A stretch of DNA of 33,197 bases from Acidobacteriota bacterium (GCA_022562495.1 JADFPE010000017.1:1-33197); one strand, 5' to 3'. Positions 24,462 to 31,567 are shown, numbered from the stretch's first letter. Program-made: numbers and translations. The notes: generated from the letters alone by a model not told the origin.

Positions 24462-26461
24462 GACGTGGGGCCCGCCGGGTCGGTCCGATCGCACTCCTTG
24501 CCCTGACTCTCGGGGCCGCCGGTTGCGACAGTGGCGCCGGCGGCAAGAAGGTGATCATCCTCGGCATCGACGGCATGGATCACGCGATGCTCGAGGCGTT
24601 CATCGCCGAGGGCCGGCTCCCCCACTTCGCGCGACTCGCCCGGGAGGGAGACTTCTCGCCGCTCCAGACGACGATGCCGCCGCTCAGCCCGGTGGCCTGG
24701 TCCACCTTCATCACCGGCATGGACCCGGGCGGGCACGGCATCTTCGACTTCCTGCATCGAGACCCCGAGACGATGCAACCGGTGGAACCGTTCTACACCA
24801 TCGGCCCTGTGGGCCGCAGCCTCACCCTCGGCTCCTGGGTGTTACCGCTGTCGGGCGGCGACCTCGGGCTGTATCGCCGCGGGCAGGCGTGGTGGGATCT
24901 GCTCGACGCCGCCGGCATCGAGACGACGATCTTCCGGATGCCGGTCAACTTCCCACCGGTCGAGACCGGCGGCCGCTCATTCGCCGGCATGGGCACACCG
25001 GACATCCTGGGTGGGCACGGCACCTATTCGTTCTTCACCGACTACCCGCCAGACGACATGGCGGCCATGACCGGTCGCATCGAGCTCGTCGAGGTGATCA
25101 ACTACCGGGTCGACGCCCAGCTGCACGGCCCACCCAACGCGTTCAGGCGCCTGCGGGTGAACTCCGGTGGCTTCGGCGGCGGCGACGTCGAGTACGAGAA
25201 CCCGGATCTCGTGGTGGACTTCGAGGTGCTGCTCGACCCCGACGCACCGGTGGCGAAGATCGTGGTCCAGGATACCGAGCTGGTGCTGAACGAAGGCGAG
25301 TGGAGCGACTGGGTCCGTATCGATTTCGAAGCGGTCCCCTTCCTCGTCGAGATCAGCGCGATCGGGCGCTTCTATCTGCAGGAAGTACGACCCGACTTCA
25401 AGCTATATGTCAGCCCGCTGCAGCTCAACCCGGAGGACCCAGCCATGCCGCTCTCGAACCCAGAGAGCTGGTCGGCCGACCTCTTCGACGCGCTGGGCCC
25501 GTTCTACACCCAGGAGCTGCCTGAAGACACGAAAGCGTTCACCGAAGGGATCTTCGATGGAGCCGAGTTCTGGGAGCAGTCGCAGTTCGTCTTCGGCGAG
25601 CGCCGGCGCGCGCTGGACCACTTCCTCGACACCTTCGAGGAGGGACTCCTGTTCTTCTACTTCTCGAGTGTCGACCAGGGCTCGCACATGCTGTACCACT
25701 TCGCCGACCCCGAGCACCCGCTTCACGAGCCGGACGAGCTGCTGCGGAACGGCATCCGCATGCTCTACGAAGAGATGGACGAGGCGCTTGGACGCGTGCT
25801 GGAGGTGGTAGACGAGGACACGACGCTCATCGTCATGTCGGACCACGGCTTCGCCCCGTTCTATTGGGGCGTCAACCTGAACACCTGGCTGCTCGAACAA
25901 GGCTACGTCACGCTGAAAGACCCGTCGCTGCAAGGCCGATCTCCGTTGTTCGTCAACGTGGACTGGTCCGGGACGCGCGCCTACGCGTTCGGGCTGAGCG
26001 GACTGTACGTCAACCTGCGCGGCCGGGAGCGTGACGGCATCGTCGAGCCGGGCGCGGAGTATGAGCGGCTGCTCGACGACCTCGAGCGCGATCTGCTGGC
26101 CATGCTCGACGACCGGACCGGAGCCAACCCGGTCAGCCTGGTCTACCGGACCTCCGAACGGTTCGTCGGCCCGCACCTGGATCGGGGTCCCGACATCATC
26201 GTCGGCTACAGCCGCGGCTATCGCAGCTCGTGGGAGAACCCGCTCGGCGAGTTCCCGAGAGAGGTCATCGTCGAGAACGACGCCCCGTGGAGCGGCGACC
26301 ACCAGAACGACTACAGGCTCGTACCGGGGGTGCTGCTGACGAACCAGCGGATCACGCTGGACGCGCCGGCCTTGTACGACCTCACCGTCGCGGTGCTCGA
26401 CGAGTTCGGGGTCGCGCCGCTACCGGAGATGATCGGGGAGGATACGCTTGCACCGCGCTGA
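24458..26461 (+). CDS. Alkaline-phosphatase-superfamily lipoprotein, paralogue of the preceding gene
   Basis: This 667-residue predicted lipoprotein has a signal peptide ending in GAAGC (Cys23). The catalytic domain matches the upstream protein along its length: LGIDGMDHAML (Asp38), LSPVAWSTFITG (likely nucleophile Ser77), MSDHGFAPFYWGVNLNTWL (Asp462, His463) and SGDHQ (His615). Shared blocks such as RGVNLNTWL/WGVNLNTWL and GIYLNLQGRE/GLYVNLRGRE show that the pair arose by duplication. It lacks the second membrane helix of its neighbour, so the two enzymes are anchored differently. ATG at 24458 overlaps the previous stop by four bases. A ribbon-helix-helix-like small gene and an Oxa1/EMC3-like gene follow on the same strand. 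The substrate is not deducible. Confidence 0.9.
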   Translation: MRRGARRVGPIALLALTLGAAGCDSGAGGKKVIILGIDGMDHAMLEAFIAEGRLPHFARLAREGDFSPLQTTMPPLSPVAWSTFITGMDPGGHGIFDFLHRDPETMQPVEPFYTIGPVGRSLTLGSWVLPLSGGDLGLYRRGQAWWDLLDAAGIETTIFRMPVNFPPVETGGRSFAGMGTPDILGGHGTYSFFTDYPPDDMAAMTGRIELVEVINYRVDAQLHGPPNAFRRLRVNSGGFGGGDVEYENPDLVVDFEVLLDPDAPVAKIVVQDTELVLNEGEWSDWVRIDFEAVPFLVEISAIGRFYLQEVRPDFKLYVSPLQLNPEDPAMPLSNPESWSADLFDALGPFYTQELPEDTKAFTEGIFDGAEFWEQSQFVFGERRRALDHFLDTFEEGLLFFYFSSVDQGSHMLYHFADPEHPLHEPDELLRNGIRMLYEEMDEALGRVLEVVDEDTTLIVMSDHGFAPFYWGVNLNTWLLEQGYVTLKDPSLQGRSPLFVNVDWSGTRAYAFGLSGLYVNLRGRERDGIVEPGAEYERLLDDLERDLLAMLDDRTGANPVSLVYRTSERFVGPHLDRGPDIIVGYSRGYRSSWENPLGEFPREVIVENDAPWSGDHQNDYRLVPGVLLTNQRITLDAPALYDLTVAVLDEFGVAPLPEMIGEDTLAPR

Positions 26462-26477
26462 CGCGCGGCGACCGATC

Positions 26478-26507
26478 GGCGTCGGGCGTCGGGCGTCGGG
26501 CGCTCGG
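26478..26507 (+). repeat. GGCGTCG tandem repeat
   Basis: Three perfect heptamers GGCGTCG (26478-26498) plus a degenerate fourth lie in the 108-base gap after the second phosphodiesterase-like gene. Confidence 0.7.
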
Positions 26508-26530
26508 AAAACGCTTTCGACGAGCGGGGG

Positions 26531-26557
26531 CCGTCTGCCTTCTGACTTCTGAGAGCA
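26531..26557 (+). repeat. CTTCTGA-type repeat upstream of the small RHH-like gene
   Basis: It reads CCGTCTGCCTTCTGACTTCT followed by GAGAGCA, ending 13 bases before the ATG at 26570. The end CTTCTGAGAGC is repeated in the same place before the next gene (see 26938-26976). Confidence 0.6.
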
Positions 26558-26569
26558 CCCGAGGCAATC

Positions 26570-26761
26570 ATGTTCGGATCCAAGGTAAAGATCGACACGG
26601 CGCTGCTCGAGAAGGCGACCCGTTATGCGGAGATCGCCGGCTACTCGACGGTCGAGGAGTTCATCAACCACGCGCTCGAGAAGGAGATCTCGCAGCTCGA
26701 AGGCGCCGACTCCGAGGAGGAGATCAAGAAGCGTCTCAAGGGGCTGGGGTATATCTCTTGA
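26570..26761 (+). CDS. Small ribbon-helix-helix-like protein
   Basis: This 63-residue protein begins with a strand (SKVKID) and continues with two helices separated by a turn (TALLEKATRYAEIAGY, then TVEEFINHALEKEIS), the layout of ribbon-helix-helix DNA-binding dimers. An acidic linker (GADSEEE) and the tail IKKRLKGLGYIS follow. That tail resembles the LxxLGYI ending of many bacterial sulfatases. It could therefore be a regulator or a small adaptor of the neighbouring enzymes. ATG at 26570 has GAGG six bases upstream. It lies 108 bases after the second phosphodiesterase-like gene and 223 bases before the membrane gene; both gaps are filled with tandem repeats. The fold call is by pattern, with no known function. 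Confidence 0.72.
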   Translation: MFGSKVKIDTALLEKATRYAEIAGYSTVEEFINHALEKEISQLEGADSEEEIKKRLKGLGYIS

Positions 26762-26772
26762 GTCAGCGCATT

Positions 26773-26797
26773 CAGCAGTCAGCAGTCAGCAGTCAGA
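26773..26797 (+). repeat. CAGCAGT tandem repeat
   Basis: Three perfect heptamers CAGCAGT plus CAGA. On the opposite strand this is CTGACTGCTG-type sequence, related to the CTTCTGA repeats nearby. It lies in the 223-base gap 26762-26984, where I see no gene. Confidence 0.65.
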
Positions 26798-26937
26798 CGC
26801 GGGCAGAAGGGCTTCGCCATCATCACGGTCCGTCTCGGCCCGCTCCTCTCCATCGGTGCAAAAGCGTCGTCGTCGGACGGCCCATCCTGGTTAGCGCGCC
26901 GTCGACTGATTCGAAGTTGGCGAAGCCGTCGGGCTTT

Positions 26938-26976
26938 CTTCTGCCTTCTGCCTCCGGACTTCTGCCTTCTGAGAGC
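26938..26976 (+). repeat. CTTCTGC/CTTCTGA repeat upstream of the Oxa1/EMC3-like gene
   Basis: Successive units CTTCTGC, CTTCTGC, CTCCGGA, CTTCTGC, CTTCTGA end in GAGAGC nine bases before the ATG at 26985. This is the same terminal block and nearly the same spacing as before the gene at 26570. Confidence 0.65.
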
Positions 26977-26984
26977 GAACGTTC

Positions 26985-27818
26985 ATGGTAGCGATCGTCA
27001 ACGCGATCAACGTCGTCCTGACACCGGTCTTCGACCTGATCTGCTGGCCATTCCGCGCGCTGGCGCCGATGTGGGCGCTGACGGCCATCTCGCTCGCCTC
27101 CGGCGTCCTGCTGGTCTGGCTGTTCGGGAAGACCTCCGACCAGAAACGCATCCGGGAAATCCGCGACCGCATCCGAGGCAACCTGATCGGAGTGCGGCTG
27201 TTTCAACACGACATCGGCGTCGTCCTGGCCCTGCAAGGCAGGATCTTCGGCGACACGTTCCGGTTCATGGGTCTGGCGCTCGTGCCCATGCTGATCATGA
27301 TCGTGCCGGTCACGCTGGTCATGACCCAGCTCAACCTGCGGTTCGCGGTCCGGCCGCTCGAAGCCGGCGAGTCGGTCCTCGTCAAGGCGCTGGTGTGGGA
27401 TGTGGCTGCGCTCGACCAACCGATCACGCTCGACGTGCCGGACGGCGTGACGGTGGAAACGCCGCCGGTGCGGATCCGGTCGACCCGCGAGATCGCCTGG
27501 CGTCTCCGTGTGGACCGTCCGGGCGACCACGCGCTGGTCGTGCGCATCGGCGACGAGACCCTCGAGAAGCGGCTCGTCGGCGGCACCCGGTGGGGTCCGG
27601 TCGTCCAGCGGCGAACCGGGCGCGGCCTGGTCGACACGCTGCTCTATCCGGGCGAGCCGCCGATCGCGGCCGGTCACAGCGTCGAGGCGGTCGAGATCAT
27701 CTACCCGCCACTCGAGCTCCGCATGCTCGGCATCGACGTAGACTGGCTCATCGCCTTCCTCGTGCTCTCGATGGTGTTCGGTTTTGCTTTCAAAGGAGTC
27801 CTGGGCGTCGAGGTGTGA
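26985..27818 (+). CDS. Membrane protein, tentatively Oxa1/EMC3-superfamily-like
   Basis: This 277-residue membrane protein has a hydrophobic N-terminus (IVNAINVVLTPVFDLICWPFRAL), a helix at about 28-48, a charged segment TSDQKRIREIRDRIRGN, then FRFMGLALVPMLIMIVPVTLVM (about 92-113). A soluble beta-rich region follows (120-250) and a last helix LIAFLVLSMVFGFAFKGVLG. The pattern of DQKRI-rich coiled coil, RLFQHDIGVVLALQ, ALVPMLIMIVP and RPLEAGE recalls the EMC3/DUF106 branch of the Oxa1/YidC insertases. It is not a canonical YidC, and this is a pattern-level call. ATG at 26985 follows a GAGAG motif. As the last of four co-oriented genes with two phosphodiesterase-like proteins it may help place or assemble them in the membrane (inference). 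Confidence 0.85.
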   Translation: MVAIVNAINVVLTPVFDLICWPFRALAPMWALTAISLASGVLLVWLFGKTSDQKRIREIRDRIRGNLIGVRLFQHDIGVVLALQGRIFGDTFRFMGLALVPMLIMIVPVTLVMTQLNLRFAVRPLEAGESVLVKALVWDVAALDQPITLDVPDGVTVETPPVRIRSTREIAWRLRVDRPGDHALVVRIGDETLEKRLVGGTRWGPVVQRRTGRGLVDTLLYPGEPPIAAGHSVEAVEIIYPPLELRMLGIDVDWLIAFLVLSMVFGFAFKGVLGVEV

Positions 27819-28043
27819 TGCCCCGGCCGGCGAGCGGGACTGCGGACCCGAACACCGGGCCACTCGGCTCAGCGCAGCAGCAGGTTGTTCGCTTGTCGCG
27901 GTCCGCTCGTTTCTAGATAGCAGCACCGTCGCCGGCATGGCATGCCGATCTGGCGCCCAGTACCGCAGGTCTCAAGCAAGCTCTGCGTGAGTCGTCGCTC
28001 TCGAGGCGGTGTGGGGACCGAACCCGACACAGAGGGGGAACTC

Positions 28044-29687
28044 ATGGCGAAGAACATCGTGCTCTGTTCGGATGGCACCGGGAACAAGGGTGGCTCCGGG
28101 TCGAACACCAATGTCTTCAAGATCTACAACGCGGTCAGGATCAACGACCTTGATCTCAGGGAGGAGCGGCGACAGGTCGTCTTCTATGACAACGGCGTCG
28201 GCACCTCCAAGAGCAAACTCGGCAAGGTACTCGGTGGTGCATTCGGTTGGGGCTTCCGTCAGAACGTGCGAGACCTCTACGAGTTTCTGGGCCGTCACTA
28301 TACCCACGGGGACCACATCTACATCTTTGGATTCAGTCGCGGCGCCGCCACTGTCCGGGCCTTCGCGGGGATGCTTCAACACTGCGGCCTCGTCATCAAG
28401 AATCCCCTTGACAAGCAGGACAAGCTCTATCGCAAAGAAGACGTGCTCGATGAGAAGCCCTTTCAGGATCGCATCGATGCCGCCATGCAGCACTATGTCG
28501 ACAGTGGAGGCAAACCGTCGGTCGCAGGGTTTTTCAAGGCCCTGGGTAGACTCTTCAAGAACGCTCCCAAGTTCAAGAACGAGCCAGAGGTCGAGATCGA
28601 GTTCATGGGAGTCTGGGACACCGTCGCCGCCCTTGGCGCCCCACAGATCCCGATTCTCGACGCGGTTCTGAATCTGCTCCGGCGACACCAGTTCTACAAC
28701 TACGAACCTGCGAGCTGCGTGAAGAACGTCTATCACGCCCTGGCGGTCGACGATGAGCGCGGAACATTCTGGCCGCTGGTGTGGAACGAAGCAGAGTTCA
28801 CGGGCGAAACGATTGAACAGGTGTGGTTCTCGGGAATGCACGCGAATATCGGTGGAGGATATCCCCGGGACGAGCTGGCGAACGTCACACTCGATTGGAT
28901 GATCGAGAAGCTCAACGAACATGGTGAGGCGCTGCGGGCCCGGCTGAGAGCCTCCCCGGGGGACACCAGCGCGCCCGCGGGGCTCCTGCTAAAGTCCACG
29001 GCGATGGCGGACGCGAAAGCCGACGCGAATCCACACGGAAAACTGCACGACTCGCGCGGCGGGTTCAAGATCTTCTATCGCTATCAGCCTCGTCCTATCC
29101 AGGACCGATGCGTTGAGAAGAAGGCCAAGATTCGCCTTCACACGTCGGTCCTCGATCGCATGGAGATGAGGACGGCCGGATATACACCAGGGAATCTGCC
29201 TGAGCCCGGGCAACTCGAGGTGGTCTTCACGGGCCCGGAGAATTTCCCCTCCTCCCCCAAGGCAGAGCAGCGCGCCGAGTACACCCGTGTTCGGGCCGGG
29301 CTTGCCCGTCTGAGGAAAAGCCGAATCATGTTGTACTGGACGTTCCTGTTGAGCACGGCGACTTTGGTTGGGGCGTCCGGTTTCGCGTGGCTGTTTCGGC
29401 CAGAGCTCTCACCTCCTGATTGTTGCTCACAGTCGGCCCTGTCAGCGAACGAGACATGGCGCGTAATGCACTGGTGGCTGGCACATCTCGAAGACGCTCT
29501 GCGCTATATCCTGCCGACGTTCTTTGACAACGCCATCACGTACCTCGTCATTCAGCATCCGGCGCGGCTTCTTGTCCTGGTCGTCTATGGTTTCGCACTG
29601 TTGCTCCTGCGCATGCTTTTTCAGAGCGCGATGGAAACACGAGAGGAACACGCACGAATCGAGATGCTCGCCGCACTGGGCCGATGA
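28044..29687 (+). CDS. DUF2235 (Tle1-like) alpha/beta hydrolase with C-terminal membrane helices
   Basis: This 547-residue protein has an N-terminal DUF2235 domain, the fold of type VI secretion phospholipases Tle1 and related hydrolases: KNIVLCSDGTGNK at the start, IFGFSRGAATVRAF with nucleophile Ser98, FMGVWDTVAALG with a likely Asp, and VWFSGMHANIGGGY with a likely His. After residue 425 come two hydrophobic segments (IMLYWTFLLSTATLVGASGFAWLF and LLVLVVYGFALLLLRMLF), so it is probably membrane-bound. A lipid ester is a plausible substrate. ATG at 28044 has a strong GAGGGGGA site. Codon use looks less GC-biased than that of its neighbours, hinting at transfer. No VgrG or immunity gene is seen. 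The 225-base gap before it holds no recognisable gene. Confidence 0.9.
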   Translation: MAKNIVLCSDGTGNKGGSGSNTNVFKIYNAVRINDLDLREERRQVVFYDNGVGTSKSKLGKVLGGAFGWGFRQNVRDLYEFLGRHYTHGDHIYIFGFSRGAATVRAFAGMLQHCGLVIKNPLDKQDKLYRKEDVLDEKPFQDRIDAAMQHYVDSGGKPSVAGFFKALGRLFKNAPKFKNEPEVEIEFMGVWDTVAALGAPQIPILDAVLNLLRRHQFYNYEPASCVKNVYHALAVDDERGTFWPLVWNEAEFTGETIEQVWFSGMHANIGGGYPRDELANVTLDWMIEKLNEHGEALRARLRASPGDTSAPAGLLLKSTAMADAKADANPHGKLHDSRGGFKIFYRYQPRPIQDRCVEKKAKIRLHTSVLDRMEMRTAGYTPGNLPEPGQLEVVFTGPENFPSSPKAEQRAEYTRVRAGLARLRKSRIMLYWTFLLSTATLVGASGFAWLFRPELSPPDCCSQSALSANETWRVMHWWLAHLEDALRYILPTFFDNAITYLVIQHPARLLVLVVYGFALLLLRMLFQSAMETREEHARIEMLAALGR

Positions 29688-30269
29688 GCAGCCGGGGCGT
29701 GAGACGGCGCCGCCAACCCCGGCTCGCCGTACCGGCGGTGCGGACCGGCGGCGCCGCCACACCCGTACCTCCTCCCGTGCACCGATTCATCGCCCTTGTG
29801 GCGTTGCTGGCCGGGTGCGCCGGCGCCCCGGAACCGCCCGCAACGCGACGGCTCATCGACCTCGTCGCAGGGCGTCGGTCGAGATCCGCGGCACCCCGTC
29901 CCCCACGGCTCCACCGCGCACGCTGGCGCTTCGACGACCCGGACGGCGATGACGAGCCGCTGGCCGGCTGGATGAACGAGGGCGGTGTCGCCGAGCTGGA
30001 CATTCGTGACGGCCGGCTGAGGGGCGAGACGACCGCCGTGTCGGCGATCGTGTTTGTCGTGTGGCACGACGAGCTGGACCTGCGTGACCGGCTGCATGCG
30101 GTCGACATCGAGCCGCGGGTCTCCGACGGCACGACCCTCGCAGTGGAAGTCTGTGGTGGCGCCGATCTGGACCTCGACAACGCACACGCCGACGAATCCT
30201 GGGCGCTGTCGGCCGACGTGCTCGAGCAGCGGCGCAGCCCGGGCTATCGGCGGGAGCGTGTGAAAGCGC

Positions 30270-30299
30270 TTGACGAGTCGCACCCCCGCGGGGTACAAC
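30270..30299 (+). promoter_or_regulatory. Sigma-70-like promoter of the cysteine-leader / sulfate-assimilation operon
   Basis: TTGACG (30270-30275, five of six matches) and TACAAC (30294-30299, four of six including the key first two bases) are 18 bases apart. The expected start, seven bases past the -10, is at about 30306. This is exactly a GTG in frame with the poly-Cys ORF, so the leader would be translated from a leaderless message. If the start were further upstream, the ATG at 30300 with GCGGGG before it could be used. Confidence 0.6.
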
Positions 30300-30389
30300 A
30301 TGAGCGTGTTGATCCTCCGCGTGCGAGCCTGCTGTTGCTGTTGTACGGTGGCCCTCTGGGCCCCCGAGCTGACGGTCGCGACGCGCTAG
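30300..30389 (+). CDS. Poly-cysteine leader peptide of a sulfate-assimilation attenuator
   Basis: This is a 29-codon ORF (ATG 30300; in-frame GTG 30306 gives 27) whose codons 11-15 are TGC TGT TGC TGT TGT, five cysteines in a row inside RVRACCCCCTV. Three of the five are TGT, unfavoured in such GC-rich DNA. Cysteine-poor cells would stall ribosomes here. Immediately after the Cys codons lies GGCCC-TCT-GGGCC (30350-30362), a perfect 5-bp hairpin. The codons themselves (TGTTGT, GGT) can pair with ACC and ACAACA at 30392-30400. CTCTGGGC (30354-30361) is partly complementary to the 5' arm of the terminator at 30433, a possible antiterminator. The ORF is out of frame with the broken lipoprotein gene that surrounds it. 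No similar length of Cys codons occurs elsewhere in the window. Confidence 0.72.
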   Translation: MSVLILRVRACCCCCTVALWAPELTVATR

Positions 30390-30432
30390 GTACCACAACA
30401 CCAGACTGACAGGAACGGCGCGAGAGACCAGA

Positions 30433-30466
30433 AGCCCGGGAGCAGACGCTCCCGGGCTTTTTTTTT
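30433..30466 (+). terminator. Strong intrinsic terminator (attenuator) before the cys operon
   Basis: AGCCCGGGAGC (30433-30443) and GCTCCCGGGCT (30448-30458) form a perfect 11-bp stem with loop AGAC, followed by nine T's (30458-30466). It lies 43 bases after the leader stop and 37 bases before the DUF2061 start. Unless bypassed, it would stop all transcription into DUF2061, cysH and the siroheme genes. It is the only hairpin with a T-run I found in the window. Confidence 0.9.
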
Positions 30467-30503
30467 GTGCTCTCCAGTTGGCACGGTCGGAGCCAAGGTC
30501 ACG

Positions 30504-30776
30504 ATGTTCGAAGAATCGGTGAAGCGCTCGGCGTTCAAGGCGATCTCGTGGCGCGTCCTCGCCACGTTGACCACGGCGCTGGTGGTCTACTTCATCACGG
30601 GCAGCACCGAATTCGCCGTGACGATCGGGCTGATCGAGGGCATCGCGAAGATCGGGCTGTACTATTTCCATGAGCGGCTCTGGAACCGGCTCGACGTCGG
30701 ACGCCGACCGGGCGGCCACCCAGCCGACGCCGCCACCGAACCGGCGCTGCCGTCGCCGAGCCAGGAACACGAATGA
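30504..30776 (+). CDS. DUF2061 domain-containing membrane protein
   Basis: This 90-residue protein has two hydrophobic segments and the DUF2061 core: KRSAFKAISWRVLATLTTALVVYFITGS, then IGLIEGIAKIGLYYFHERLW. It is probably a small inner-membrane protein. DUF2061 often occurs beside sulfate-assimilation genes, and here it is the first gene after the attenuator. Its TGA overlaps the cysH ATG by four bases. A role in sulfate or sulfite handling is inferred from context only; no function is established. ATG at 30504 has AAGG five bases upstream and GGAG slightly further away. A Pro/Ala/Glu-rich tail follows the conserved part. Confidence 0.9.
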   Translation: MFEESVKRSAFKAISWRVLATLTTALVVYFITGSTEFAVTIGLIEGIAKIGLYYFHERLWNRLDVGRRPGGHPADAATEPALPSPSQEHE

Positions 30777-31522
30777 CGCACACGCTGACTCGCCCCGAGA
30801 CGACACAGCTGGCTGAATCGGGCCGCGCGCTCGACACGGCGACCCCGCTCGAGATCCTGCGGTGGGCCGCCGACCGGTTCGGGTCACGGCTGACCTTCGC
30901 GACCGGGTTCGGCGCGGAGGGCTGCGTGTTGATCGACCTGATCGGGCGGCATCGTCTTCCGGTCGACATCTTCACGCTCGATACGGGGCTCCTGTTTCCG
31001 GAGACCTACGATCTCTGGCGGCGTCTCGAGCAACGATACGCGCTCACGATCCGCGATGTCCGTCCCGAGCGCACCGTCGACGAGCAGGCCGCGACGCACG
31101 GCGCAGAGCTCTGGACCCGCCACGCGGATCAGTGTTGCGAGATGCGCAAAGTCAGCCCGCTCGCGGCGGAGCTCAGCGGGTTCGACGCGTGGATCACCGC
31201 CATCCGGCGGGACCAGACCGCCGGCCGCGCCGACGCGCTCGCGGTCGAATGGGACCCCAAGTTCGGTCTTGGCAAGGTGAACCCGCTCGTCCGCTGGACC
31301 AAGAAGGAGGTCTGGTCTCATCTGCTCCGGAACGACGTGCCGTACAACCCGCTGCACGACCGCGGGTACCCGAGCATCGGATGTGTGCCCTGCACCAGCA
31401 CCGTGGCCGCGGGCGAGGACGACCGGGCGGGCCGCTGGCGTGGCGCGCCCAAGACCGAGTGCGGTCTTCATGCGCCGATGGTCGCCGCGCCACACGAGGC
31501 GAACGCCGGTCCGAGCGCCTGA
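30773..31522 (+). CDS. cysH: Thioredoxin-dependent adenylylsulfate (APS) reductase
   Basis: This 249-residue enzyme reduces activated sulfate to sulfite. It carries the four cysteines that bind a [4Fe-4S] cluster in APS reductases, Cys121-Cys122 (DQCCEMRKV) and Cys204/Cys207 (GCVPCTS). The catalytic Cys230 is in KTECGLH. The PP-loop-type nucleotide site starts near FATGFGAEG. The CC...CxxC set indicates APS rather than PAPS as substrate, so the kinase half of Sat-CysC is not needed for this branch. ATG overlaps the DUF2061 stop (ATGA). Electrons come from thioredoxin. The next genes supply siroheme, the cofactor of the sulfite reductase that would follow in the pathway. Confidence 0.96.
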   Translation: MTHTLTRPETTQLAESGRALDTATPLEILRWAADRFGSRLTFATGFGAEGCVLIDLIGRHRLPVDIFTLDTGLLFPETYDLWRRLEQRYALTIRDVRPERTVDEQAATHGAELWTRHADQCCEMRKVSPLAAELSGFDAWITAIRRDQTAGRADALAVEWDPKFGLGKVNPLVRWTKKEVWSHLLRNDVPYNPLHDRGYPSIGCVPCTSTVAAGEDDRAGRWRGAPKTECGLHAPMVAAPHEANAGPSA

Positions 31523-31567
31523 GCCTCGTCACGCCCGGGCACTCGCCGGCACCCCTGGGAGTCGTCC

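Larger units (their letters stand above)
29777..30409 (+). pseudogene. Truncated lipoprotein carrying a sulfatase-associated N-terminal module
   Basis: GTG at 29777 opens a lipoprotein signal (FIALVALLAGC). Next comes a module, ARWRFDDPDGDDEPLAGW to AVDIEPRVSDGTTLAVEV, that resembles the N-terminal extension of many acidobacterial and planctomycete sulfatases. Such proteins normally continue with a sulfatase domain of about 450 residues. Here the frame loses similarity after about position 30231 and ends at 30409, passing over the promoter and Cys leader of the next operon in another frame. A frame start at 29684 overlaps the DUF2235 stop (ATGA), so the intact gene may once have been coupled to it. 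I read this as a broken gene; a short functional lipoprotein is the alternative. Confidence 0.5.

Noticed and set aside
26773-26797. Short tandem repeats as a CRISPR-like array
   Set aside because: Units of seven bases directly abut without spacers, and no cas gene is present.
27942-28043. Longer start for the DUF2235 gene
   Set aside because: The extra 34 codons are non-conserved, and ATG 28044 has a strong GAGGGGGA ribosome site with the family-typical first strand right after it.
30410-30470. Terminator at 30433-30466 as a simple end of the DUF2235 operon
   Set aside because: Possible, but the promoter and poly-Cys ORF lie between the upstream gene and the hairpin, and the cys operon has no other promoter, so an attenuator explains more. 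Kept as the main alternative.
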